Part shown: positions 17,441 to 25,854 of the stretch, one piece after another | How positions within the stretch are numbered: the stretch's first letter is position 1 | Layout: each line of letters starts with the position of its first letter | NCBI RefSeq assembly: GCF_000172635.2 | Contig: NC_018632.1 | Span: 186,001-250,000, forward strand | Direction of reading: 5' to 3' | DNA from: Alteromonas macleodii ATCC 27126 | GTDB lineage: Bacteria > Pseudomonadota > Gammaproteobacteria > Enterobacterales > Alteromonadaceae | DNA: 64,000 nt | Program-made: the position numbers and the translations under genes | Notes under the pieces: model-generated | What the model was told of the DNA's origin: nothing | Database searches by the model: none | The model's input: the letters and a program-made list of their open reading frames with translations, nothing else

Positions 17441-18766
17441 ATGAATTTGCCTGTTAATAACGAGAAAATTACCCAAATTATGAAAACGTTATCCCTACTT
17501 TTTGGCGGTGCTGTTCTGGCTTCAGCGACCGCGGCCATATCTCCTTCGGTATCAGCTGCTCAAACGCTTTATAAGCCGTTTCCAGCCGACGTAATGCCAT
17601 CGTTAAGTGACAAAGGTAACTATGATGTTGGCGTAAAGACAATCGAAGCGGCTTATCCTGTTAAAGTAAAAGACATTGCTGGTAATGAAGTCGAGCGATC
17701 ACTTACTTTGGAGGTTTGGTATCCTGCAGCAAGCTCGGCTCAAAAGGCCACGTACATTAATGAAACAAGAAGTGGTCAGGTGTTTGAGGTACAAGCTGAT
17801 GCAAGCCGTGATGCGCCTATAGCCGCTGCTGACACTGATTTTCCGGTAATAGTTATCTCTCATGGTTATACCGGTTACCGCACCCTTATGTTTTATTTAG
17901 GCGAACACCTTGCGTCTCACGGTTATGTAGTAGCGGCAATCGACCACACAGATTCCACAAACAAAGATGTTAATTTTGCAGAAAATCCGTATTCAGGTTT
18001 TCCAAGTACGTTATTAAATCGTTCACGAGACCAAGTTCTTACATTGAACAGCATCAGCGAAAATACCTTTTTTAAAGAGAGTGTGGATGCAAGCAAAGCG
18101 GGAGTGATTGGCTATTCAATGGGGGGCTACGGCGCAGTTAGCACGGTAGGAGGATGCTATGCTTTTAACGACCAAACCGCCGCAACCTTCACTGGTACAC
18201 AAGATCCTAAAACGGCGGCGTTAATTAAAGAAGCGCTTAACACCTGCGCAGGTGGCAAGGCCAGTAGCGAAGAAGCATTACCAGCCTGGAAAGCGGCGCT
18301 AGCACTTGCGCCATGGGGCGGGCAACATCAGCTATTTGATGTGCAATCGCTAAACAATATTAAAGTTCCTGTTCTTTATGTTGCTGGGGATAACGACGAT
18401 ATTTCTGGCTACGACGGTATAAAGTGGTTATTCGATAATACCGGCAGTAAAGAATCTAAGTTACTAACCATCAAGAATGCACGCCACAATGTTGCACCTC
18501 ACCCTGCACCTAAAGAAGCTTATGGCAGTGAATTTGATTTGGGAAGTTACATTGAGCCAGCATGGGAAGTGCAAAAGCTTAATGCCATTAACGAGCATTT
18601 TGCGCTTGCGCTTATGAACTGCCATGTGAAAGGTTTAAAAGATGATTGTGAATACCTGAACGTGAGTGGCAGTAGTGCCCAAGTACCCGTAGATGGCAAA
18701 AAGCCAGAGCCTTGGAAAGGGTTTGACGATCGCTGGGCGTTAGGCTTGGAGATGCAAAGCAAGTAA
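17441..18766 (+). CDS. Exported alpha/beta hydrolase, PAF-acetylhydrolase/dienelactone-hydrolase-like
   Basis: A 441-aa secreted esterase- or lipase-type hydrolase. A signal peptide begins at the internal Met (residue 14, MKTLSLLFGGAVLA..SAAQ). ATG at 17441 has the better Shine-Dalgarno sequence (GAGG) and gives a long n-region; ATG at 17480 is the alternative start. The fold is clear: oxyanion strand VISHGYTGYRTLMFYLGEHLASHGYVVAAIDH, nucleophile elbow G-Y-S-M-G-G with Ser226, acid in VAGDNDDISG, and base in IKNARHNVAPH. The closest architecture I know is bacterial homologues of platelet-activating-factor acetylhydrolase; the substrate is unknown. It converges on the alpha-galactosidase gene, with a terminator between. 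Confidence 0.75.
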   Translation: MNLPVNNEKITQIMKTLSLLFGGAVLASATAAISPSVSAAQTLYKPFPADVMPSLSDKGNYDVGVKTIEAAYPVKVKDIAGNEVERSLTLEVWYPAASSAQKATYINETRSGQVFEVQADASRDAPIAAADTDFPVIVISHGYTGYRTLMFYLGEHLASHGYVVAAIDHTDSTNKDVNFAENPYSGFPSTLLNRSRDQVLTLNSISENTFFKESVDASKAGVIGYSMGGYGAVSTVGGCYAFNDQTAATFTGTQDPKTAALIKEALNTCAGGKASSEEALPAWKAALALAPWGGQHQLFDVQSLNNIKVPVLYVAGDNDDISGYDGIKWLFDNTGSKESKLLTIKNARHNVAPHPAPKEAYGSEFDLGSYIEPAWEVQKLNAINEHFALALMNCHVKGLKDDCEYLNVSGSSAQVPVDGKKPEPWKGFDDRWALGLEMQSK

Positions 18767-18773
18767 GCACCAC

Positions 18774-18812
18774 AAAAAAGCGAGCAGCGGCGTAACACCG
18801 CTTAGCTCGCTT
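18774..18812 (-). terminator. Terminator of the alpha-galactosidase gene
   Basis: On the minus strand a stem of GCGAGC plus AGCGG pairs (18780-18810, with a two-base bulge) is followed by six Ts (18779-18774). It probably ends the TonB receptor/symporter/alpha-galactosidase transcript. Confidence 0.75.
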
Positions 18813-18844
18813 TAGCTTCTAGCTTTCGAGTCGAGTCTTCAGCT

Positions 18845-20974
18845 CTATACCGCTTTAACGGTATAAATTAGTGCAGTTTGCGGGAACAATACCGGCAGCT
18901 GCATGCCGTATTTCATCAATACTTCACCTGAGAATACTTGGCCATCAGTTTGTTGCAAAATAGACGGGGTGTATTCTTTTAGCTTTTCAGGCCATACACG
19001 CTCAATGGTGTATTGTTTATTAGCATCAAGACCTGCAAAGTAGAAGCGGTTTGGCGTAGTGCGAACAGTTTCCAAAACGCTGTTATATGCAAAAATACCT
19101 TCTTGCTTGTCTTTAGATACATAACCAAATTTTACGTTCATGCCGTCATCGTCCATGCGGAATAGATCGCCGCCGTGGGTGATATGACGATACTTTTTGT
19201 AAAGTGAAATAGCATCAGTAAGCACGCTTTGCTCGTGGTCAGTAAGTTCACGTGGGTCCATCTCTATACCCATATGGCCAAACAAGGCTACTGCCGAACG
19301 AATCTCAATAGGTAAGTGTCTACCCGTTATATGGCAGTCGCGCGGGCCAACGTGTGCGCCCATTACTTCAGCCGGGAAGAAATAAGAACAACCACGCTGA
19401 ATATACAAACGGTCTAGTGCGTCGTTAGAATCCGACGTCCAGAAACGATCTGTGTGTGGCAAAATACCTAAATCTACACGGCCGCCGCCTGAACAACAGC
19501 TTTCTATCTCAATGCCTGGCTTAGCTGCCTTGACGCGGTCTATTAAGCTGTAAAGCGCAGCCATTTGACCATGCATCGCAGGTTTACCGTGAAGGTTGCC
19601 GGGGTGGTTTACGTCGCGGTTCATGTCCCATTTGATGTAGCTGATTTTGGGGTACGCCTTCAATACATCAGTAATCACTTTGTAAAGGTACTCAACCACT
19701 TCGGGGTTGGTTAAATCCAATACGTACTGATTTCTGAAAGGGACGTGGGGGTTATCCTCGGTTTGCAGCGCCCACTCAGGATGTGCGCGGTACAGGTCAC
19801 TGTCGGGGTTTACCATCTCTGGCTCAAACCAAATACCGAATTCCATGCCAAGGCCAGTAACATGGTCAATGAGCCCGTCTAGTCCTTCAGGGTAGATAGC
19901 TTCATCAACAAACCAGTCGCCAAGCCCAGCCTTGTCGTTTCTGCGCCCTTTAAACCAACCATCATCTAACACAAAGCGCTCAATGCCCAAGGGTGCAACT
20001 TTATCGGCTAAGGCTTTAAGTTCATCTTCGTTATGATCGAAATAAATACCTTCCCAGGTGTTGTAGTGCACCGGGCGAGGCTTCGATTCAGCACTGTGGT
20101 TTAGCACGTTGCTGCGAATGAAGTTATGGAACTGTTGTGATAGCGAAGAGAAACCTTCACAGCCATAGCCTGTGTAAAGCACGGGGGATGTATAGCTTTC
20201 GCCAGCGTTAAGTACCACTTCACCTGGAAATAATAACTCACCAAACTGCACATAGCTTCTGCCATCAGCCATTAGCTCAGCGCGAAGCTTGTGGTTTGCA
20301 GAAGCGCCAAGGTGATAACCATAGCACTCACCGTTAAGTTCACCCGTGCCTTGAGGAAATGCAATCAGGCCAGGGAAGGTGTCGTGAGATGTTTTGCCTC
20401 GGCGATTTTCACGTACATAACTTCCAAAGAAGAGGTCGTGATCTTTGGTTTGAAACTCTGCTGACCAGCGGCCTTCAAATGTTTTAATTTTGCTTACGGA
20501 CGTAGGCAAGGGCAGGCTAGCGGCATTCAAATAGCCTAAATTGAGCGGTGTTTCGCCACTGTTTTCGAGACGAGAAACGTATTTTACTACGCTCGTTTTG
20601 TTATCGAGCTCAACAGTTGTGATAAGACGCATACCGCGGCGAGCGTCTTCGCTTACGAAAGCAACAGACTGTGCATCTTCATTTATTTCGGTCAGGCTAA
20701 AGCCTGCTGACCACTGGTCGGCATCGCCCGACACTTCAAGACCTGGCTGACCCGTCCAGCCGTCACCGTGAGTCGGTACCAACGTAATCGGCGGTTCAAT
20801 TACGGGTGCGCATTTGGCTTCTTGACGGGTGTTTAAAACGCTCAGCATTTCTGGTGTTGTACTGTCACTTAACGGCGCACCATAGTAAATGACTTTGGGC
20901 ATACGACCCTGGCAGTCGAATATTAATGTGGCTTTCTCGTTCGACAAACGAACGAATGATGTGAGTGACGACAT
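18845..20974 (-). CDS. Alpha-galactosidase, GH36
   Basis: A 709-aa retaining alpha-galactosidase hydrolysing melibiose/raffinose-type linkages. The N-terminal beta-sandwich is followed by a TIM barrel with RFVLDDGWFKGRR, GIWFEPEMVNPDSDLYRAHPEWAL, the nucleophile motif Y-I-K-W-D-M-N-R with Asp450, ESCCSGGGRVDLG, and the acid/base motif T-S-D-S-N-D with Asp515. The spacing between the two Asp matches characterised GH36 tetrameric enzymes. No signal peptide is present, so it acts in the cytoplasm and needs substrate import, which fits the symporter and TonB receptor genes upstream on the same strand. Its galactose product would enter galM/galK/galT. Confidence 0.94.
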   Translation of the reverse strand: MSSLTSFVRLSNEKATLIFDCQGRMPKVIYYGAPLSDSTTPEMLSVLNTRQEAKCAPVIEPPITLVPTHGDGWTGQPGLEVSGDADQWSAGFSLTEINEDAQSVAFVSEDARRGMRLITTVELDNKTSVVKYVSRLENSGETPLNLGYLNAASLPLPTSVSKIKTFEGRWSAEFQTKDHDLFFGSYVRENRRGKTSHDTFPGLIAFPQGTGELNGECYGYHLGASANHKLRAELMADGRSYVQFGELLFPGEVVLNAGESYTSPVLYTGYGCEGFSSLSQQFHNFIRSNVLNHSAESKPRPVHYNTWEGIYFDHNEDELKALADKVAPLGIERFVLDDGWFKGRRNDKAGLGDWFVDEAIYPEGLDGLIDHVTGLGMEFGIWFEPEMVNPDSDLYRAHPEWALQTEDNPHVPFRNQYVLDLTNPEVVEYLYKVITDVLKAYPKISYIKWDMNRDVNHPGNLHGKPAMHGQMAALYSLIDRVKAAKPGIEIESCCSGGGRVDLGILPHTDRFWTSDSNDALDRLYIQRGCSYFFPAEVMGAHVGPRDCHITGRHLPIEIRSAVALFGHMGIEMDPRELTDHEQSVLTDAISLYKKYRHITHGGDLFRMDDDGMNVKFGYVSKDKQEGIFAYNSVLETVRTTPNRFYFAGLDANKQYTIERVWPEKLKEYTPSILQQTDGQVFSGEVLMKYGMQLPVLFPQTALIYTVKAV

Positions 20975-21283
20975 AAAAACCTCATTTTACATGCCTAGAT
21001 GTTTATAGCGCATGTTGTTAAAAGAAAAGATGACTGAAAAGTACAGAAGGAACATCCGTACGGTTTTATGATTTTACAACGGTTTATCGAGCTTAATACC
21101 TGCTTTCTTGCACGGTCGTCGAGTGATTAAATCTGTTTCAATCACGCTTACAGAGTCTTCTCCCTGCTTTCATCTACTTCACAGCGTGTGGCGGAACAAA
21201 AGTACGCAACAAACCGTACTTTTGCTCCGCCACAACCGTAGTAATCCTAGTTATCTGAACCAGCCAATATATGGCTGACCTTA
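20975..21283. other. Non-coding gap, symporter to alpha-galactosidase
   Basis: This stretch of about 309 bases contains the long inverted repeat at 21187-21234. No gene is seen and no gal-type operator motif was found, so the alpha-galactosidase gene is either read through from upstream or has a separate promoter here. Confidence 0.5.
21187..21234. repeat. Long near-perfect inverted repeat
   Basis: Left arm 21187-21206 and right arm 21215-21234 pair over 20 bp with a single mismatch around an 8-base loop (CAACAAAC). No T-run follows on either strand, so it is not a typical terminator. It could stabilise or process the mRNA between the symporter and alpha-galactosidase cistrons. Confidence 0.7.
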
Positions 21284-22738
21284 TTAGCCGTGTGCTTCTT
21301 CGCTCTCTATCAAACGACCACGCCATTCTGCCTTTTGCTTAAATACAACCCGATTTAAGACAAGGGCGAGGGCAATACAGCAAACCAATGTGACCAACAT
21401 CAGGTGAATGTAGTGCAGGCCGAAAGGAGCGTGCACAAAGCTAAAGAAAGCGTATAGACCCACACCAAAGACAACTGCCGCTATTCCCGCGTTGGCGTTT
21501 ACGTTATTAAATAGTAATCCAACAATAAAGATGGAAAGAATAGGCATACTTAACAACCCGAAAAGTTGTTGAAGCAAGTTGATGATGCTTTCTGCTTGCG
21601 CGTACACAGGAACCATAACTAGCGATACAATAGTAAGCGCCGCGGTCACAAAGCCGCTTAAGCGTGCAACGTTTGGCTTCTTCTGAAAATACGCCTCGTG
21701 TATATCGCAAACATAAAGTGCAGTCGCAGAGTTGAGGTTACTGTTGTAAGTAGTGAGTACTGCGGCAGCGAGGGCCGCTGCAAATACACCTGATAGCCAG
21801 CTAGGTAAAACATCACCTACCAACGTACCGTAAGCGGCATCGTTGATATCGCCGTACAGCTTATACGAAATGATACCTGGAACTACGATAATGGTAGGAA
21901 CAACGATAAAGCGGATGATCGCTGCAGCGTATACGCCTTTCTGTGCTTCCTTTAAATTAGGTGCAGCCATGGCGCGCTGGGTGATTACCTGATTCGTACT
22001 CCAGTAGAAAGTCTGGATAAACACCATACCGGTTAATAACGTGTGCCATGGTAGAGGTGAATCATTATCGCCAATTAGGGTTAAGCGTTCGGCAGGTATG
22101 CCCGAGAAATCAAAATCGATTGCGAATAGTGCAAGAACGACAACAACAATCGCCATAGTCAAAAGCAATACGCCAGAATAGGTATCTGAAACTGCAACCG
22201 CGCGAAGCCCACCAAAGATAGCGTAGAAGGCACCAATCAATGCAAAAGCGGTGGCAACATACATAAGTGGAATGTCTACATTGAACATGTTAATCATGAA
22301 AAGCGAGCCGGTGTAGATTACGGCAGGCATGAAAATAAGGCTGCTACCTAGGAAGAAAAGAAGACCTATTAGTGCTCTTATATGCTTGTTGTTATAGCGC
22401 ATTTCCAGCAATTCGGTGGTTGTGGTGCACTGATAATGATAATAGATGGGAAGAAAAACTCGCGCGAGAATGATAAGGCCCGCCACTGCGGCAAATTCCC
22501 ACCACGCAAGCAGTGCCATTTGGTTACCGTTCATCCCTACAAGTTGATCGGTACTTAAATTAGTTAACGTTATTGAGCCCGCGACGTATATCCATGTTAG
22601 TCCGCCGCCAGCTAAGAAATATTCTTTGTTTTCGTTGGCTTTACTATGCCCATGACCGCGACACTTTAAATAGGTAAGAAGCCCGATAAGTGCGGTGATG
22701 AAAATAAAAACGACAAGTTGGGTTAAGCTGCCTGACAC
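21284..22738 (-). CDS. SSS-family sodium:solute symporter, likely (alpha-)galactoside uptake
   Basis: A 484-aa inner-membrane protein of the same superfamily as the galactose symporter at 13725 but clearly diverged. It has NKEYFLAGGGLTWIYVAGSITLTNLSTDQLVGMNGNQ at the N-terminus, FYAIFGGLRAVAVSDTYSG, and FYWSTNQVITQRAMAAPNLKEAQKG. About 13 or 14 membrane helices can be drawn. It lies between the TonB receptor (66 bases upstream) and alpha-galactosidase on the same strand, so carriage of alpha-galactosides across the inner membrane is inferred from context; another sugar cannot be excluded. A hairpin with a T-run precedes it, suggesting lower expression than the receptor. Confidence 0.85.
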   Translation of the reverse strand: MSGSLTQLVVFIFITALIGLLTYLKCRGHGHSKANENKEYFLAGGGLTWIYVAGSITLTNLSTDQLVGMNGNQMALLAWWEFAAVAGLIILARVFLPIYYHYQCTTTTELLEMRYNNKHIRALIGLLFFLGSSLIFMPAVIYTGSLFMINMFNVDIPLMYVATAFALIGAFYAIFGGLRAVAVSDTYSGVLLLTMAIVVVVLALFAIDFDFSGIPAERLTLIGDNDSPLPWHTLLTGMVFIQTFYWSTNQVITQRAMAAPNLKEAQKGVYAAAIIRFIVVPTIIVVPGIISYKLYGDINDAAYGTLVGDVLPSWLSGVFAAALAAAVLTTYNSNLNSATALYVCDIHEAYFQKKPNVARLSGFVTAALTIVSLVMVPVYAQAESIINLLQQLFGLLSMPILSIFIVGLLFNNVNANAGIAAVVFGVGLYAFFSFVHAPFGLHYIHLMLVTLVCCIALALVLNRVVFKQKAEWRGRLIESEEAHG

Positions 22739-22763
22739 GAAAAACTCCTCAGCAGAATAAAGA

Positions 22764-22788
22764 CAAAAGGGGGCAACAGCGCCCCCTT
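22764..22788 (-). terminator. Intercistronic terminator after the TonB receptor
   Basis: On the minus strand AAGGGGGC (22788-22781) pairs with GCCCCCTT (22774-22767), followed by TTTG. It lies in the 66 bases between the receptor and symporter genes and may reduce read-through into the symporter. Confidence 0.7.
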
Positions 22789-22804
22789 GATAGACTAGTT
22801 GTTA

Positions 22805-25549
22805 TTAGAAGCTAGCACGAACACCAACAGCGTAACGAGCACCGTCAGCAACTTGTTGAACGAAATGTTCTGATAAGCGACCGCGACGCGTTAGCTCTTC
22901 GTCAGTAATGTTAATGCCTTCGAAGAATACCGTAAGAGACTCAGTTACATCGTAACTTACACTCATATCAACTTGGGTGTAAGTCTCAGTGAAACGAGGC
23001 TCAGTACCACCAAGAGTACTTACCGCTTCTTGCATAAAGGTTTCACGATTGTTCAGTGCAACACGCGCTTGGAACGCATCTTTTTCGTAGAACAATGTAA
23101 TGTTTTGTGAGTTACCTAAACCTGGTAGGCTAAATTCTGCATCTGAGTTAACGATAGTAGCATTAGCTTGGATACCGAAGCCGCTTTCAAGCGTGTGCAA
23201 CCAAGCAAGCTCTAAACCTTCAACTTCAAGCGTATCGCCGTTACGAGGGCGCAGAACGCTAAATACATACTCGCCACTTTCTAAGAAAAGAGACTCATCA
23301 GCAACATCACCTGCAATGAAGTCTTCCACTTCTTTGTTAAAGGCTGCAGCTGAGAAGTAGCTAGTATCGTCGTAGTACCATTCTAAAGATACATCCCAGC
23401 TGGTGGCTTTATATGGCTTAAGTTCAGTGTTACCCGCTTGTGCTTGCAAGTTACCCGGACGGCTCACAGTAACATTAAATACAGGCACTAAGTCATCCAT
23501 CATTGGACGCGTTAGCGTTTCAGAAAACGCATAACGTAGGTATAAATCGTCTGTTAACTGTAGCTTAACGTTTAAGTTAGGAAGCAGCGAAGAGTAGCTG
23601 TTTTTCTCGTTAACCGGCGCACCTACTTCTGTTTCATAAACTACATTAAGGTCTGACGGATCGTTAGGGATTGGCTGAAGATCTCTTACAATCTGACTTG
23701 TCCCGTCTACTGAAGTGTCAGTTTCGCTGTAGCGGAAGCCAAAATTCACATCAAGTGGCATCTCTGAGATTTCAGTAGTGAAGTAGAATTGTGCGTACGC
23801 ACTTAATACTTCTTCGCTCACTACGAATGAGTCATTGCTTGGCTGTGGGTTGCCGATATTTGTTGCATCAATCGCTGCGCGAACGTCGTCAAACGATTCA
23901 CCTGTAGCGTCTGCAATTTGCTGCACCGCTGCATCAGACGTTGCGTAGTCAAAGAACGCTTCAGGGTCATAAGTTAGCCACTGATTAGGCACACCGCCGA
24001 AGTAGTTTTGTGCAGTAAATACACTTAGAAGCTCGTCAGGAAGATCGAATGTGTAGCCGCAATAAATGTCACAACCAGAAGCGAACAAGCGAGTATTAGA
24101 TTTTTCACGATCTTGGAAATAGATACCGAAATCTGCTTTATAGAACGCATTGTCTGAATCAGGTACCCAAGAGAAGTCTGCACGGTATTCACTGATGGTA
24201 TCTTCCGTGTCAAAACCGTTGCGCTCATTGTAGTGCATACGACCTAGTGAAGGTGTTTGTAAAGCGGCATCACCACCGGCAACAGTCAATGATGGAGTAG
24301 CACCTGTGAAATCTACACTGTATTCGTTGTTATAACCCACAACAGTGAAGAAGTTGTCACCGCCACTGCTGTCTTCGGCAGTTGAAGTTGAGATATCAAT
24401 GTTTGCTGTTAAGTTGTCGTTTACTAACCACTCAAAGTTTGCACCGAATGCTTGGATTTCAACATCTCGGCCGTAGCGGCGGCGAATAAAGTCAGTCGCA
24501 CCACCAACACCGTCTACAACGGTGCTTGTTACACCTGATAGACTACCGTTGTCAGTAAAAGACATGTTGTCGAGGTTGCTATCAGAGAACCAATGGCCAA
24601 CACTGTGTGCGTCTGAGTCAACTTCAAATTTAGAGTAAAGACCATCTAAGGTAAGCGTCATATCATCGTTAGGAGCATACTGAACAACAAGGTTACCAGA
24701 TGTTCTTTCACGATCGACTAAATCAACGATTTGGTCAAAGTTCTGCGGAATGTACACACCGTTGAACTGAGCATTGTCAGCGTAATCAGGGTTATCTAGC
24801 TCAGAACGATTGGTTAGGCTAACTTCAGGACGCCAGTAGCGAGTTTCTAGCATGTTTGTTTGTAGCTTACGCTGTTGGAATGATGCAGCAGCTAACACAC
24901 CTAGTTTACCATCCATAAAGGTATTGGTAATTAAGCCCGACATTTGTGGCGTTGTTTCTTCAGAAATGTCTTCGTACATGCCTTTTACACTTGCAACGGC
25001 CTTGAAGCCGTCAAATGCGAATGGGCGAGCAGTTGTGATTTCTACGGTTGAACCGATACCACCTTCTTGCATAGAAGCGAGAGGGCTCTTGTAAACTTTT
25101 GCACCGCTGATTAGTTCAGCTGGAAGCGTATCGAAACTAAAAGCACGACCTTGGTTTTCTGTAGCAATCTGGCGGCCGTTAACAAGTACGGTGTTAAAAT
25201 CTGGGCCGAAACCACGCACAGTAATAAATTGACCTTCACCACCTGAACGATCAATGGCAACACCAGTAATTCTTTGTAGTGATTCTGCTACGTTTTGGTC
25301 TGGAAATTTACCTAGGTCTTCAGCCGTAATACCGTCGTAAACAACATCAGATGCTTTCTTATCTAGCATTGATGCTTTCAGAGAGCTGGTAAAACCTTTA
25401 ACTTCGATAACTTCCACTTCTTTATCAGTAGCAGTAGTTGCTTCCTGTGCCAGTGAAATAGGGGCGTGTAGGGCAGAGGCGATAGCAACACCTAAAAGTG
25501 AGCGTTTCGCGATAGGGCCTAACTGTGATGTGTTAATTTTATGTGTCAC
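22805..25549 (-). CDS. TonB-dependent outer-membrane receptor, likely for galactosides
   Basis: A 914-aa outer-membrane transporter energised by TonB. A signal peptide ends near ISLAQ. The mature N-terminus has VIEVKGFTSSLKASMLDKKASDVVYDGI and the plug signatures LGKFPDQNVAESLQRITGVAIDR and VRGFGPDFNTVLVNGR, typical of the carbohydrate-type receptors common in Alteromonas, Xanthomonas and Caulobacter (TIGR01782-like). The rest is a beta barrel ending in a terminal Phe (..VGVRASF). It is first in a minus-strand run with an SSS symporter and alpha-galactosidase, so alpha-galacto-oligosaccharides are the inferred substrate. A gal-type operator lies about 175 bases upstream. Confidence 0.9.
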   Translation of the reverse strand: MTHKINTSQLGPIAKRSLLGVAIASALHAPISLAQEATTATDKEVEVIEVKGFTSSLKASMLDKKASDVVYDGITAEDLGKFPDQNVAESLQRITGVAIDRSGGEGQFITVRGFGPDFNTVLVNGRQIATENQGRAFSFDTLPAELISGAKVYKSPLASMQEGGIGSTVEITTARPFAFDGFKAVASVKGMYEDISEETTPQMSGLITNTFMDGKLGVLAAASFQQRKLQTNMLETRYWRPEVSLTNRSELDNPDYADNAQFNGVYIPQNFDQIVDLVDRERTSGNLVVQYAPNDDMTLTLDGLYSKFEVDSDAHSVGHWFSDSNLDNMSFTDNGSLSGVTSTVVDGVGGATDFIRRRYGRDVEIQAFGANFEWLVNDNLTANIDISTSTAEDSSGGDNFFTVVGYNNEYSVDFTGATPSLTVAGGDAALQTPSLGRMHYNERNGFDTEDTISEYRADFSWVPDSDNAFYKADFGIYFQDREKSNTRLFASGCDIYCGYTFDLPDELLSVFTAQNYFGGVPNQWLTYDPEAFFDYATSDAAVQQIADATGESFDDVRAAIDATNIGNPQPSNDSFVVSEEVLSAYAQFYFTTEISEMPLDVNFGFRYSETDTSVDGTSQIVRDLQPIPNDPSDLNVVYETEVGAPVNEKNSYSSLLPNLNVKLQLTDDLYLRYAFSETLTRPMMDDLVPVFNVTVSRPGNLQAQAGNTELKPYKATSWDVSLEWYYDDTSYFSAAAFNKEVEDFIAGDVADESLFLESGEYVFSVLRPRNGDTLEVEGLELAWLHTLESGFGIQANATIVNSDAEFSLPGLGNSQNITLFYEKDAFQARVALNNRETFMQEAVSTLGGTEPRFTETYTQVDMSVSYDVTESLTVFFEGINITDEELTRRGRLSEHFVQQVADGARYAVGVRASF

Positions 25550-25793
25550 TGTGTTTTCTCCGTGAGTAGGCTACGTTTTAACGTACTTTGCACTTAAATT
25601 ACGTTTTTAGTATGTGCGGATCAAGCTTATTAACAATACTTTTACACATTTAACGTTATATTTTCGTGATTATTATTTGTAACTTTATGAAAAATATAGC
25701 GTTTCTGATTTAAGGTAAAAGGTGAAACGTTTACCTTGGATCCAATACTAGCACAAAATGACAATGTAATTACAATGTTATAAAAAATTTTTT
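25550..25793 (-). promoter_or_regulatory. Upstream region of the TonB receptor gene
   Basis: AT-rich non-coding DNA carrying the operator at 25721-25735 and, further upstream on the minus strand, a -10-like TAGTAT (25750-25745) with a TTGTAA 19 bases before it (25775-25770). The operator would then sit just past the -10, as at galT. Confidence 0.45.
25721..25735 (-). promoter_or_regulatory. Candidate GalR operator before the TonB receptor
   Basis: Read on the minus strand, GGTAAACGTTTCACC differs from the galT-proximal motif at one of 15 positions. It also lies inside a wider inverted repeat AAGGTAAA (25713-25720) / TTTACCTT (25730-25737). This links the receptor operon to the LacI-family regulator at 8658. 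Confidence 0.65.
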
Positions 25794-25826
25794 TGTATAA
25801 AAAAAGTGCGGTCTATAGCCGCACTT
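25794..25826 (-). terminator. Terminator after glpK
   Basis: AAGTGCGG (25804-25811) pairs with CCGCACTT (25819-25826). Read on the minus strand the stem is followed by a run of Ts. It ends the glpK transcript before the receptor promoter. Confidence 0.85.
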
Positions 25827-25854
25827 TATTAACAATCAGAAAAATAAAGGAAAA

